The notes under the pieces: model-generated
Seen by the model: the letters and a program-made list of their open reading frames with translations, nothing else
Told to the model about the DNA's origin: nothing
The model's database searches: none
Translations under genes and position numbers: made by a program
Origin: Candidatus Parcubacteria bacterium
GTDB lineage: Bacteria; Patescibacteriota; Minisyncoccia; Phycocordibacterales; UBA12088
Direction: 5' to 3'
DNA: 64,000 nucleotides
Assembly (NCBI GenBank): GCA_003694545.1
Contig: RFKD01000051.1
Location: forward strand, 1 to 64,000
Shown here: one piece after another, positions 33,652 to 42,441 of the stretch
Layout: each line of letters starts with the position of its first letter
Numbering within the stretch: position 1 is the first letter of the stretch

Positions 33652-34222
33652 AGGTGAAGTCACCGCAGAAAAATTTATAAACATGAAGTTTCCTGCATTA
33701 ATGCAGTATTTGAAAATATATGAAGAAAAAGCCAGAAAACGCGATGATCAAGGTGATTATTGGTGGGAATTACGCCATTGTGCCTACTACCCCGAATTTG
33801 AGAAAGAGAAGGTGGTGTGGAGTGATATTGCCTCAGAACCAACTGTTACCGTTTTACCTAAGGGATTATATTTCAATAATACCGTTTACATGGTTTCTTC
33901 AAGAACCCCACGCTATTTTGCCGGTATTTTAAATTCTCGCGTGATAAAATGGTATTTCTCTAAAATAGCAACGGATCTAGGAGAAAAAGGTCGGCGCTTT
34001 TTTAAAATCTTTGTTGAGGTTATGCCTTTGATACCCATCACCCCTGCCAACCAGCCCATTGTTCAGCAAATAGAGGCATTGGTAGATAAAATCCTTGCAG
34101 AAAAGAAACAAAACCCGCAAGCAGACACCAAAGAATACGAACACCAGATTGACCAGCTCGTCTATAAACTCTACGATCTGACACCGGAGGAAATTAAGAT
34201 TGTGGAAAATTCACGATCGTGA
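33506..34222 (+). pseudogene. C-terminal part of the methyltransferase, detached by frameshift
   Basis: From ~33591 this frame encodes the rest of the target-recognition domain: EWAGFWVIVIPAGWTN, a middle part typical of Eco57I-type specificity domains (YFAGILNSRVIKWYF) and a C-terminal helix ending in YDLTPEEIKIVE. It has no promoter or good start of its own; the first ATG, at 33506, overlaps the upstream part out of frame. It could be made only after loss of the 13-bp duplication or by frameshifting. Its stop overlaps the start of the next gene (GTGA). Confidence 0.75.
33565..33590 (+). repeat. 13-bp perfect tandem duplication breaking the methyltransferase
   Basis: ATCAAGCGATATT occurs twice in tandem (33565-33577 and 33578-33590). 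One copy less restores the methyltransferase frame. Such a repeat can revert by slippage or recombination. Confidence 0.9.
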
Positions 34223-36471
34223 ATATGATCACTCGCGTAATAAAAATTAAAAACTGTGCGTCATTTGTTGATTTTGTACCGGGTGCCGACCTGCCGGCAT
34301 TTAGGAAATACAACTTAATTTACGGATGGAATGGATCGGGTAAAACCAATTTTTCACGAGTATTACGTTCTTTTGAATTACGGGAAAATTATTATGCTGA
34401 CTTGAATAATCCAACAGAATTTGAATTTCAACTTGATAATGGTACAGCAATAAGTCAACAAGATTTAACGGTTTTCCCAAATATTCGAGTGTTTAACAAG
34501 GATTTTATCAATGAGAGCGTTTTTTGTACCGGCGGACCAAAGCCGATTTTCTTTCTGAGTAAAGAAAGTAAGGAAGACCAAGAAAAAATCATGCAACTAG
34601 GGAATCAATTACGGAAATTGAGAGAAGATTTAGATTTTAAAAGAGCACTCCTTGATAAAGCTAAAATAAGAAAAGAAAAAATGCTTTCTGATAAAGCGCG
34701 TGATATTAAAACCGCTCTCACAACATCTCGTAGTGATAAGTACAGAAATTATGAACGGCCAAATCTAGAAAAAGCAATTCAGGACAACGTGAATGAACTT
34801 AAAAGCAATGTCGATAAATATAAATTGGCAGGGGATAGAGTTGCCATTCTCCAAAAGACAATACAACAAACGACTAAGCCAAAAGTTGAATCTTTGGCAT
34901 TCCCAGATTTTGATATTTCTGAAACTGTAAGTGAGGTAAAAAAAGTTTTACAGACTACTGTTACTTCTCATATTATTGAGAGTCTTAAATTGGATGAGAT
35001 GCTGAATAAGTGGGTAGAGCATGGGCTTTCTATTCACAAGGAAAGAGGGCTGAAAAATTGCGCTTTTTGTAATCAAGTAATCCCGCATCATAGATTTTCG
35101 GAACTAGAACAACACTTTAACGATGATTACCAAAGGCTTATTGAGGAGCTGAGTAGCTTAAAGCAAACACTTGAAGGTAAAAAAATTTCAATTTCTTTTC
35201 CAGACGCTTCAAGTTTTTATGACGATTTAATAGAAGAGTATTTAAACGCCAAAAAAGAAGCTGAAGAAATAGTTAAGAAATTTAATCAAAACATAGATTC
35301 TCTTATTTCTGCTCTTGTGCAGAAGGAGCAAAGGCCATTTTCAAAAGTAGATTTAGAAGAATGGAAACAAGTTGAAATAAGGCCATTTGAAAATATAAAC
35401 ATTATTATTTCAAAGCATAACGAAAGGTCAGACAATTTTGATAAACAAATAGATGAAAGTAAACACATTTTAGAGATGCACTATATTGCAGATTTTATCC
35501 ATTCTTATTTTGAACAGATGGATGAAATAGAAAAACTAGAGAAAGAAGTTTCGGAATTAGAGAATGAAATAAAAACTAACGAGACGAAAGAAAACGAGTT
35601 AAAAAACTCACTCATAAGTCATCGCATTCCCGCTAATCGGATTAACGAAGACTTGAAGCATTTTTTGGGACGTGATGATATTCGCCTAGTTGCTACCGAT
35701 AAGGAGGAAGGTTATCAGATTTTCCGTAACGGAACGCTTGCAAAAGATTTAAGCGAGGCCGAAAAAACTGCATTGGCGCTCGTATATTTTCTGACAAAAA
35801 TACACGAGAAAGGGTTTGACTTGAAAAATGGTGTGATTGTTATGGATGATCCGGTTTCAAGCTTTGATTCTAATTCAATTTTTCAAGCATTTGGGTTTAT
35901 CAAAGAGTCAATCAAAGAGGCAAAACAGATTTTTATTTTGACACATCACTTTGACTTTTTTAGACAAGTGAAAAATTGGTTTTCGTATTACAAGGAAGAT
36001 GAACGAGAATTCTTTATGATGGTATGCGGCAAAGAAGATTCAGTGAGAAAGTCCCGAATTGCAACAATCGACAAATTACTGATTGGCTATGAATCCGAAT
36101 ACCACTTTTTGTTTAGCATTTTGTACAGATTTGCGAAAAATAATGAAGTACAATTGGAAAACGCATATCCAATTCCAAATATTGCGCGTAAATTTCTTGA
36201 GAGTTTTTTGGCTTTCAGAGTACCTGTTTTAGCAAACGGACGACAAAAAGAGCCGAACTTGTACCATAGATTGGAAAAAATTGATTTTGATAAAAAAAAG
36301 AAGGAACGTATTCTCCGGTTTATTGAAACTCACTCCCATCCGCGATACGAGTCTGGAGTACAAGATTTTGACATGACTATTTTGGGAGAGACGAAAGAAA
36401 TCGTGAATGATTTACTTGCTTTAGTAGAGCACGAAGACAAAAAACACTTTGAATTTTTAGTGAAAAGTTAG
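34219..36471 (+). CDS. RloC/PrrC-like ABC-ATPase, putative anticodon nuclease
   Basis: This 750-residue protein of the AAA_13 class has Walker A GWNGSGKT (36-43), a long coiled coil broken by a zinc-hook-like CAFC (~280), a second coiled coil, signature LSEAEKTALAL, and Walker B VIVMDDPVSSFDS (~545), as in RloC. The C-terminal region has Arg-x3-Glu (ARKFLES, ~657) and His further on (THSHP, ~705), in the order of the PrrC/RloC anticodon-nuclease triad. Such proteins cut tRNA when the linked R-M system is disabled. The GTG start overlaps the previous stop; ATG 34225 is an alternative. Confidence 0.75.
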   Translation: MNMITRVIKIKNCASFVDFVPGADLPAFRKYNLIYGWNGSGKTNFSRVLRSFELRENYYADLNNPTEFEFQLDNGTAISQQDLTVFPNIRVFNKDFINESVFCTGGPKPIFFLSKESKEDQEKIMQLGNQLRKLREDLDFKRALLDKAKIRKEKMLSDKARDIKTALTTSRSDKYRNYERPNLEKAIQDNVNELKSNVDKYKLAGDRVAILQKTIQQTTKPKVESLAFPDFDISETVSEVKKVLQTTVTSHIIESLKLDEMLNKWVEHGLSIHKERGLKNCAFCNQVIPHHRFSELEQHFNDDYQRLIEELSSLKQTLEGKKISISFPDASSFYDDLIEEYLNAKKEAEEIVKKFNQNIDSLISALVQKEQRPFSKVDLEEWKQVEIRPFENINIIISKHNERSDNFDKQIDESKHILEMHYIADFIHSYFEQMDEIEKLEKEVSELENEIKTNETKENELKNSLISHRIPANRINEDLKHFLGRDDIRLVATDKEEGYQIFRNGTLAKDLSEAEKTALALVYFLTKIHEKGFDLKNGVIVMDDPVSSFDSNSIFQAFGFIKESIKEAKQIFILTHHFDFFRQVKNWFSYYKEDEREFFMMVCGKEDSVRKSRIATIDKLLIGYESEYHFLFSILYRFAKNNEVQLENAYPIPNIARKFLESFLAFRVPVLANGRQKEPNLYHRLEKIDFDKKKKERILRFIETHSHPRYESGVQDFDMTILGETKEIVNDLLALVEHEDKKHFEFLVKS

Positions 36472-37175
36472 TGGAAAGTGTTACCCAACTCGTTTGAGAA
36501 TCTTTTTAAGAGTTTCTGTTGTCTCCCGAAAACCCGGGCGAAGCCCGAAGGCGAGTGGGCAAAAAGAAAAGGGGGAATGGGGGAAATGAATTTTTGCCTG
36601 CTCGCCAATACCGCGCCGCAGGCGCGGCAGGGGTGGGAAGCGGCTCGTCTCTGCTCAAGCCAGAGAAACAAAGCCCGCAAAGCGCGTTTCCTTAATTGAA
36701 AAAGAGTTTTGCGCGCGCCCGTTAAAAGAAAAAGAAATTGTTGCGTGCTTTACTTGCCGCCGTCAGGCGGCGAGCCGCTGGGCGGGTTCTGCGCCCGTCA
36801 GGGCGCAGATTGTCGCTCAAAGAAAGTTCGAGCGGCGTTCAGTAATTGCGACTAAGGGAATGAAAGAGAGGTGTTGCAAGTATTGCTTTATTCACTCTTC
36901 ACAACAGGGGGGTCAAACGGTTGCGGAGCAAGAAACTACGCTGGGAAAAAGAACCGCAACGATTGTTTGAGGCTAACCTTGAGGAACTCCTAGACATCTT
37001 TTTGGCATCCGAATTTTGCACGAGCTTCGGTGCAAGAATTGACACCCTCGGGAGAGAAAAAATGGCGCGCCGGTGCTCATGGGAGACCTACCACTGCTTC
37101 AAACGAATCTTGCATTTCTTACAAAATCCAGAACCACGCGAGCTAGCAAAGTCCACATTGCGCGATGTGGCGGTG
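36472..37175. other. Intergenic stretch at the right edge of the island
   Basis: Base composition changes from AT-rich to GC-rich near 36530. Two hairpins stand at 36756-36808. An open frame runs from 36921 in frame with the aminotransferase; its ~90 codons, with a helical DLLDIFL-like stretch, could be a decayed small regulator but no family fits. There is no clear copy of the tRNA-Pro 3' end, so an attachment site is not seen. Confidence 0.4.
36756..36808. repeat. Twin GC hairpins with identical GTCA loops
   Basis: GCCGCC-GTCA-GGCGGC (36756-36771) and CTGCGCCC-GTCA-GGGCGCAG (36789-36808) are perfect stems with the same loop, 17 bp apart. No T-run follows. Confidence 0.5.
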
Positions 37176-37184
37176 TGGTACAGT
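37176..37184 (+). promoter_or_regulatory. Extended -10 element of the aminotransferase gene
   Basis: TGGTACAGT ends 6 nt before ATG 37191, supporting a leaderless start there. Confidence 0.5.
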
Positions 37185-37190
37185 TGCGGC

Positions 37191-38372
37191 ATGCTCCATG
37201 TGTGGTGGCAAGACGACTTACCCCAACGCGAGGGATCGTTGGTGCGGAGGATTCTGTCGCTCGCGGCGGGGGGCGAAATTATTTCGTTTGCCGGCGGGTT
37301 GCCGAACGCGAAGCATTTTCCCGTGCAGGAAGTGGGGGAGGTGCTTGCCGCGATTTCGCAAGAGCCGCCCTTGATGCGCCTTGCCTTGCAGTATGGGGAA
37401 ACCGACGGCTACTATCCTTTGCGGGAAATTATTGCTGAAAGCTACGCGCGCAAAGACAATTTACCTATTAAGCCAGAACAGGTTGGAATTACCACTGGCT
37501 CTCAGCAGGCAATTGATCTTCTCTCGCGCGTTTTGCCGCGCGGGAGCGTTGTCGCGGTTGAGCGTCCCACCTATCTCGCGGCGCTCTCGGCGCTGCGCTT
37601 GGGGGAGCACGATTTTGTGGAGGTAGTGCTTGAAGAAGAAGGGCCCGAGGTTGGCTCGCTGCCGGAACGCGCTGCTGCCTTCTATGCTGTTCCTAACTTT
37701 CAAAATCCTTCTGGTATCACGTGGAGCAACGCGCGGCGCGAGGCGATCGCCAGGTGGGCCCACGAACGAGGGGCGCTTTTGGTAGAGGACGATCCGTATG
37801 GCGAAATCCGCTTTCGCGGCGATCGCCAGCGGCCGCTTGCGGCGTTTGCTCCGAAGCACACACTCTTGCTCGGCTCCTTTTCAAAAATTCTCGCGCCGGG
37901 GATGCGGGTGGGGTGGTTTGTGGCGCCGGAAGGGGGTGGGCGCCTCTTTGAGGAAATGCGCTTCGTGAAGGAATCCGCCGATTTGCACACGAGCACCTTC
38001 GCGCAAGTGGTGATTGCCGAGTACTATCGCCGCGGCTTCGCGCAAGCGCACATTGAGGCTGTGGCGCGCGCGTATGGCAAGCGGGCGGCGCTGATGCGCG
38101 AACTGTTCCATGAGCTTCTTCCCGAGGTGCGCACGACGGACCCGGAAGGAGGTATGTTCCTCTGGGCGGTCCTGCCGGAAGGGATGGATGCGCGCGAACT
38201 GTTTACCATCGCACTAGAAGAAGGGGTGGCGTTCGTTCCGGGGGATGTCTTTTACGCTTCCGCGCCCGAGAGGCGCACGCTACGGATCAATTTTACGGCG
38301 GAGGATGAAGGAGGCATTGAGGAGGGGGTGCGTCGTCTTGCGCGCGCGTACGCGCGCTGTCTGCGGCGGTAG
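37191..38372 (+). CDS. PLP-dependent aminotransferase, class I/II (LysN/MocR-like)
   Basis: This 393-residue fold-type I enzyme shows IISFAGGLPNAKHFP (N-terminal substrate loop), YGETDGYYPLREIIA and TTGSQQAIDLL. The Asn is in PNFQNPSG, the Asp in LLVEDDPYGEIRF, and the PLP-binding Lys in LGSFSKILAPGMRVGW. The pattern fits 2-aminoadipate or aromatic aminotransferases related to the catalytic part of MocR regulators. The amino donor and product are not predictable. Prephenate dehydratase at 57292 could supply an aromatic keto acid, which is inference. Confidence 0.88.
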   Translation: MLHVWWQDDLPQREGSLVRRILSLAAGGEIISFAGGLPNAKHFPVQEVGEVLAAISQEPPLMRLALQYGETDGYYPLREIIAESYARKDNLPIKPEQVGITTGSQQAIDLLSRVLPRGSVVAVERPTYLAALSALRLGEHDFVEVVLEEEGPEVGSLPERAAAFYAVPNFQNPSGITWSNARREAIARWAHERGALLVEDDPYGEIRFRGDRQRPLAAFAPKHTLLLGSFSKILAPGMRVGWFVAPEGGGRLFEEMRFVKESADLHTSTFAQVVIAEYYRRGFAQAHIEAVARAYGKRAALMRELFHELLPEVRTTDPEGGMFLWAVLPEGMDARELFTIALEEGVAFVPGDVFYASAPERRTLRINFTAEDEGGIEEGVRRLARAYARCLRR

Positions 38373-38485
38373 CGCGTTGGCGCGTCACGCATACGTCTTT
38401 TTCAGCAAAACATGGCAGAGGCGAAGAGGAGCGTAACGCGTAAGTATATCGAGGTTTGCGGTATTTTGCTGGTTGCGGTGTAAGG

Positions 38486-38494
38486 TGTTATAAC
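38486..38494 (+). promoter_or_regulatory. Extended -10 element of the HIT-like gene
   Basis: TGTTATAAC ends 13 nt before ATG 38508. Confidence 0.4.
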
Positions 38495-38507
38495 ATACCT
38501 ACCTGTT

Positions 38508-38906
38508 ATGGAGCAGAAACCAACTTTGCGCCTTCCAGCAGGCGAAGTGGCCTATTGGCGCGCCCGACAATTGAGCAAAGCCGCTGGCGATCACTCGTGC
38601 CCGCTGTGTCGCTCGCCGTCTCTCCGCGAGTTTTCTTTCTGGCGCCTTATTCTCAACGATTTCCCCTACGACAAGATAGCCCGCACGCACCATATGCTCA
38701 TTCCCAAGCGGTGCGTGCCCCAAGAAGCGCTGACTTCACAAGAATCCGCCGAACTTGAGGACATCAAAAAGCAGCTCGCTGAAAACTACCATTACTATAT
38801 CGAAGCAACACCGCAACAGCGCTCTGTTCCTGGGCACTACCATTTACACTGCGTTGAGCTTGGAGGCCCTTGTTCACAACCTGATCATAACCCGGAGCGC
38901 GAGTAG
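38508..38906 (+). CDS. HIT-like (histidine triad) protein
   Basis: This 132-residue protein has a C-P-L-C pair (~residue 31) that may bind zinc. A central HIT fold follows (DFPYDKIARTHHMLIPKR) and the triad GHYHLHCVEL near residue 104. HIT enzymes hydrolyse or transfer nucleotides; the third position HxHxH is complete. Several Patescibacteria carry such short HIT-like proteins. The substrate is unknown. It is monocistronic, and an extended -10 box lies just upstream. Confidence 0.75.
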   Translation: MEQKPTLRLPAGEVAYWRARQLSKAAGDHSCPLCRSPSLREFSFWRLILNDFPYDKIARTHHMLIPKRCVPQEALTSQESAELEDIKKQLAENYHYYIEATPQQRSVPGHYHLHCVELGGPCSQPDHNPERE

Positions 38907-38978
38907 CATAATTGAGTAACATAATATTGCCGCTCTGCGCTTCGTGAAGTTTGGGCCGCTTTCAGTTATTTGTTGCGT

Positions 38979-39917
38979 ATGATCCGCCTTGCCTATCAAA
39001 CCCTGCGCGACACCCGCCTCAGAACGCTGGACCACGATAGCCTTCGGGCTGGAGCTTGGGTGTACGCCGTCTGTCCTTCTGAAGAAGAGATTGCGTGGCT
39101 CAAGGAGCGTTGCGGTTTGGACGAGGATTTTGCGCGCGACGCGCTCGATCCGTTTGAAATGCCTCGCTATGAGGTATACGACGGCGTTGTATATTTTTTC
39201 TTGCGGTTTCCGCTTGAGAGGGAAGGAGAAAACATTACTGCGCCTGCCCTGCTTGCCGTCACGCCAGAATATGTTGTTACGCTTGCCCAAGAGCGAATTC
39301 CCGCGTGGGAAGCGCTTTTTGCCGACTCAACCACTATTGTGAGCGAAGTTCCCACGACCCAGCGCACGAAATTCTTTCTCTATCTTTTGCGGCGCGTGGT
39401 TGACGCCTACACGGCTTCGCTGAACCATATGCAACGGCAAGTGCAACGCTACCGCACACACCCCCGCCATCTCACCGAGCGAACCATAGATATTTTTGTG
39501 CATTATGAAAACACGCTCAACGAGTTTTTAAGCGCGCTTGTGCCAATGAGCGCCGGCATTGACCAGTTGTTGCGCAAAGCAGGGGTTCCGCTGTTTGAGG
39601 AGGATGTTGATTTTGTTGAGGACCTCCAGCTTGCCGTCGGGCAACTGTTGGAGCGATGCCGTGCCGTCTTGAAGACAACGCAAAACATCCGCAATGCCTT
39701 CAGCGCGATTGCCACCAATCGCCTCAACCTTATCGTGAAGCGCTTGACGACGCTCACGGTTATCCTTGCGATTCTTACGGTAGTCACCTCGCTGTGGGGA
39801 ATGAATGTCCCCGTACCGTTTGCGGAGCATCCGCGGGGGTTTTGGATTGTCCTTGCGTTGGCGATGGCCATTGCAGGAGGGGTAGGGTGGTGGTTTGCGA
39901 AAATTAGGTGGTTGTAG
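38979..39917 (+). CDS. corA: CorA-family Mg2+/divalent cation channel
   Basis: The 312 residues form a cytoplasmic N-terminal funnel domain (~1-240) and two C-terminal membrane helices. The first ends in the selectivity motif GMN (VTSLWGMNVPVPF). The final residues KIRWL form a short basic tail. This is a homopentameric channel for Mg, Co or Ni uptake. ATG 38979 fits the family; a TTG 9 nt upstream is less likely. No Mg riboswitch-like leader is seen in the 72-bp gap. Confidence 0.92.
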   Translation: MIRLAYQTLRDTRLRTLDHDSLRAGAWVYAVCPSEEEIAWLKERCGLDEDFARDALDPFEMPRYEVYDGVVYFFLRFPLEREGENITAPALLAVTPEYVVTLAQERIPAWEALFADSTTIVSEVPTTQRTKFFLYLLRRVVDAYTASLNHMQRQVQRYRTHPRHLTERTIDIFVHYENTLNEFLSALVPMSAGIDQLLRKAGVPLFEEDVDFVEDLQLAVGQLLERCRAVLKTTQNIRNAFSAIATNRLNLIVKRLTTLTVILAILTVVTSLWGMNVPVPFAEHPRGFWIVLALAMAIAGGVGWWFAKIRWL

Positions 39918-40011
39918 AAGATGGAGAAGGTAGGGGGCGAAGGCGGTGCTCTCGAGGTGTACAAAAACGTTTTGCGTGAGCTTTTCAAGGTGTTGTGCTA
40001 CAAATGCTACC

Positions 40012-40788
40012 ATGCTAATTCATATTTGGCGTATCCGCACATACAATGGCGTTATCGCGGAAGTTGCGCCCCCTGCGCGGCGCGGGGCGCGAGGGCTGGT
40101 GGTGCTTGCGCCCGGCTGCCCCTCGGTTCCCTGTGCCAAGGAGGCGCTCATGTTTCTCGTGCGCGAGGGATTTTGGGGCGCCTATGTGCGCTATGGAGGG
40201 AGCTGGGAAAGCGAGGGGGCGTTTCTCGAGCGAGAACCCACGGATGATGTACTCGCGGTTGCCGCGGCACTGCGAAAAGGGGCGCGTGATGCGTGGAGTC
40301 GCGAAGTTGTGCGCGTGGACAATAACTTGCCGCTCTTTGTTGTTGGTGGCAGTTTTGGGGGGCCGGCCGCCTTGTTTGCCTCCGGTCGCACGGAAGTTGC
40401 CCGCGCTGTGGCGCTCTCCCCCGTGGTTGATTGGCGGGCGACACAGCGCGGCGTTGAACCCCCGCGCGAATGGCTGCGATTGTTGCGCGAGGGGTTTGGC
40501 GGAGCGTATCGGGATATTCATCAAGCGCACCTCCGCGCTCTTTCGCGCAATAGATGGTACACACCAGTTGGGGAGCCGGAGCGCGTTGATCCACGGAAAG
40601 TGCTCGTGATTCACGCGCAGGACGACCCTGTTGTGCCTTTTGAGGAAGTTGCCGCGTTCGCGCGGAAGCAGCTTATTGCGCTCACGCTCTATCGGCGCGG
40701 GGGGCATTTTGGGGTGAGTGATATCGCGCGCAACGCGCGCCTGTGGGCGCGCGTTGCGCGCTTCCTTGCAAGAACGGAGCACCCATGA
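40012..40788 (+). CDS. Alpha/beta hydrolase (prolyl oligopeptidase-like)
   Basis: This 258-residue protein has nucleophile Ser in VVGGSFGGPAAL (~113), Asp in VIHAQDDPVVPF and His in RRGGHFGVSD, the triad order of alpha/beta hydrolases. There is no signal peptide in the chosen product. The longer in-frame extension to 39946 is Cys-rich and unlikely. A TGCTACAAA box ends 7 nt before the ATG. The substrate is unknown; peptidase and esterase are both possible. Confidence 0.78.
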   Translation: MLIHIWRIRTYNGVIAEVAPPARRGARGLVVLAPGCPSVPCAKEALMFLVREGFWGAYVRYGGSWESEGAFLEREPTDDVLAVAAALRKGARDAWSREVVRVDNNLPLFVVGGSFGGPAALFASGRTEVARAVALSPVVDWRATQRGVEPPREWLRLLREGFGGAYRDIHQAHLRALSRNRWYTPVGEPERVDPRKVLVIHAQDDPVVPFEEVAAFARKQLIALTLYRRGGHFGVSDIARNARLWARVARFLARTEHP

Positions 40789-40804
40789 AGTTTTCTTGCC
40801 AATT

Positions 40805-40813
40805 TGCTACTAT
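40805..40813 (+). promoter_or_regulatory. Extended -10 element of the SAM-hydrolase-like gene
   Basis: TGCTACTAT ends 8 nt before ATG 40822, although the previous gene ends only 33 bp upstream. Confidence 0.5.
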
Positions 40814-40821
40814 AGCGAGGT

Positions 40822-41631
40822 ATGCACGTCACCATCATCAACGACTCGTCAGACGCGAATGCTGCCGGCCGCCAGCTTACCCGCGCGGGTGTGCTTATTA
40901 AAGAAGCATCGCTCGCGTTTGTTGGTGTTCCGGCGTTTTCTGACCTTGCGGCAGCAGGTAACCTTGTTGACGCTTTGGACGCGGCAATGGGGGAGTCAGC
41001 CGCGATCATCGTTAATGTCGCGCCGCGGCACACGCCGCAAGCGCGCAAGCAAAAGAACGGCACCCCGTTTTGCTACTTTTTTGTTGGCGGCACACTCGTG
41101 ATTTCCACGATGGAAGGTTTTACGCTTTCACTCGTAAAGAAGGTTGGCGCCTTGCGCGAAAGCACCATTCATCTTCTCGATGTGGAGCAAGTCGCGCAGG
41201 ATCTCAACGCGAAAGGTAAACTCACCGCTGTTGAAGCGGCTTGGGTGAGCAACACGCAGTTTCGCAGTTATGAATTTGCGCCCCGCCTTGCTGCACGCCT
41301 TTTAGAAGGATACGAACCGCCGTCGCATTCGCTATCTGCCGATGATGTCCCCGACGCGCCGCTTGCCGTGTGGTGGATTGATAATTTTGGCAACCTCAAA
41401 ACCACTGCGCTTCCGGAAGATATCGATTTTACTCCGGGCGCAGAAATAGAAACCGCGCTTGGCACCCTGCGGTGCTATGAACAGCTGGCGCATGTGCCGC
41501 CCGGAGAGCTCGCGTGCGTGGTGGGGAGCTCCGGCTATGGAGAGCTGCGTTTCGTGGAGATTGTCGCGCAGGGCGAACGTGCTGCTGCCCTCTTAGACGG
41601 GCACATTGGGCAGGTATTACGTAACAGGTAG
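40822..41631 (+). CDS. SAM hydroxide adenosyltransferase-like protein (DUF62 family)
   Basis: This 269-residue protein has an N-terminal domain that opens with IINDSSDANAAG. The block VGGTLVISTMEGFTLSLVKK follows, and a C-terminal beta domain marked by WWIDNFGNLKTTALP, the counterpart of the IDxFGNLxTN motif of the SAM hydrolase/chlorinase family. Known members split S-adenosylmethionine to adenosine and methionine. The N-terminal Asp pattern is diverged, so activity is uncertain. Confidence 0.65.
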   Translation: MHVTIINDSSDANAAGRQLTRAGVLIKEASLAFVGVPAFSDLAAAGNLVDALDAAMGESAAIIVNVAPRHTPQARKQKNGTPFCYFFVGGTLVISTMEGFTLSLVKKVGALRESTIHLLDVEQVAQDLNAKGKLTAVEAAWVSNTQFRSYEFAPRLAARLLEGYEPPSHSLSADDVPDAPLAVWWIDNFGNLKTTALPEDIDFTPGAEIETALGTLRCYEQLAHVPPGELACVVGSSGYGELRFVEIVAQGERAAALLDGHIGQVLRNR

Positions 41632-41677
41632 TAAACCGCAGTTTTGGATCGCGTGTTCGGCCACATCACCTCCTTGG

Positions 41678-42421
41678 CTAAGCAACACGAACAAGCTTCT
41701 GTTGTAACTCCGCGAGGGCGCGATACCACGCTGTTACCTGCTCATCTTCACGCACCGTTTTTACTCCTCCTTCCTCGGAGGAGTCGGAAAAGGGGGTGTC
41801 GGATTCGCTGGTAAGGTTGCGTGCAACATTTAAAAACTCCCCGTGCACCGCTCGCCAGAAGTTCGCGATGGCCTCTAAAAGAAGTGTGGCGTAATTGACA
41901 TAGTTCGCTTGCGGTTCAAAAAACCTGTGGCGCTCTAAAAGTTGGACGGCTTCGTGAGTGGCTTCCTTTACCTGGGCGAGCCTCTCCCCCACCTTACGTA
42001 AGGCATCATCCCACCCCGCCTCTCCTGTTTGCAATTTTTGAAGCGAATCGCTGAGGTTACTGATTGCGTTTGAGAGGGATTCCAAGACCGTTCTGAGTTC
42101 TGCGGGGATGGAATCCTGCGCAGGGTTGCGTGTGAGTGCCTCAAAATTGGCAAGGGCGCGCCCGAGTGGCGCGAAAGGATTCAGAAGAGCCTGTAGTTGT
42201 TTTACGCTGCCCAATTCGCGATTGCGCGCGTTCCCAACAAACACCCCCCACACCTTTTCTTTGAGCATTTCATTGGGGGTGGAAGCGAGGATGTTGAAAA
42301 AGTCGCGATATGCGCGGAGCGCCTCTTGAGATGCGTAAGTTTCCACCACCCGCTTCCACAGCCTTGCCTCTGCCTTAAGAGCGCCCCACACTTGGTCTAG
42401 TTCGGAAGGTTTACGCTCCAT
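41678..42421 (-). CDS. Helical protein of unknown function
   Basis: This 247-residue protein, from MERKPSELDQV, is nearly all helical with several heptad-like stretches (~100-190). It has no signal peptide and no membrane span. The last ~50 residues include an acidic Ser-rich loop. No family is recognised. It lies 20 bp downstream of the M29 aminopeptidase on the same strand and is probably co-transcribed. The frame upstream of the ATG overlaps the aminopeptidase and is a shadow. Confidence 0.6.
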   Translation of the reverse strand: MERKPSELDQVWGALKAEARLWKRVVETYASQEALRAYRDFFNILASTPNEMLKEKVWGVFVGNARNRELGSVKQLQALLNPFAPLGRALANFEALTRNPAQDSIPAELRTVLESLSNAISNLSDSLQKLQTGEAGWDDALRKVGERLAQVKEATHEAVQLLERHRFFEPQANYVNYATLLLEAIANFWRAVHGEFLNVARNLTSESDTPFSDSSEEGGVKTVREDEQVTAWYRALAELQQKLVRVA

Positions 42422-42441
42422 ATGTCGCAGGATCACGCGCG

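Noticed and set aside
27624..36471. A complete DISARM, BREX or classical type I R-M system
   Set aside because: No drmA, drmB, pglZ, brxL or separate hsdS gene is present; only a PLD-SNF2 protein, a methyltransferase and a RloC-like protein are seen.
36921..37190. N-terminal extension of the aminotransferase by 90 codons
   Set aside because: The enzyme fold starts near 37191, where an extended -10 box and ATG stand; the extension matches no domain I recognise, though a decayed regulator is possible.
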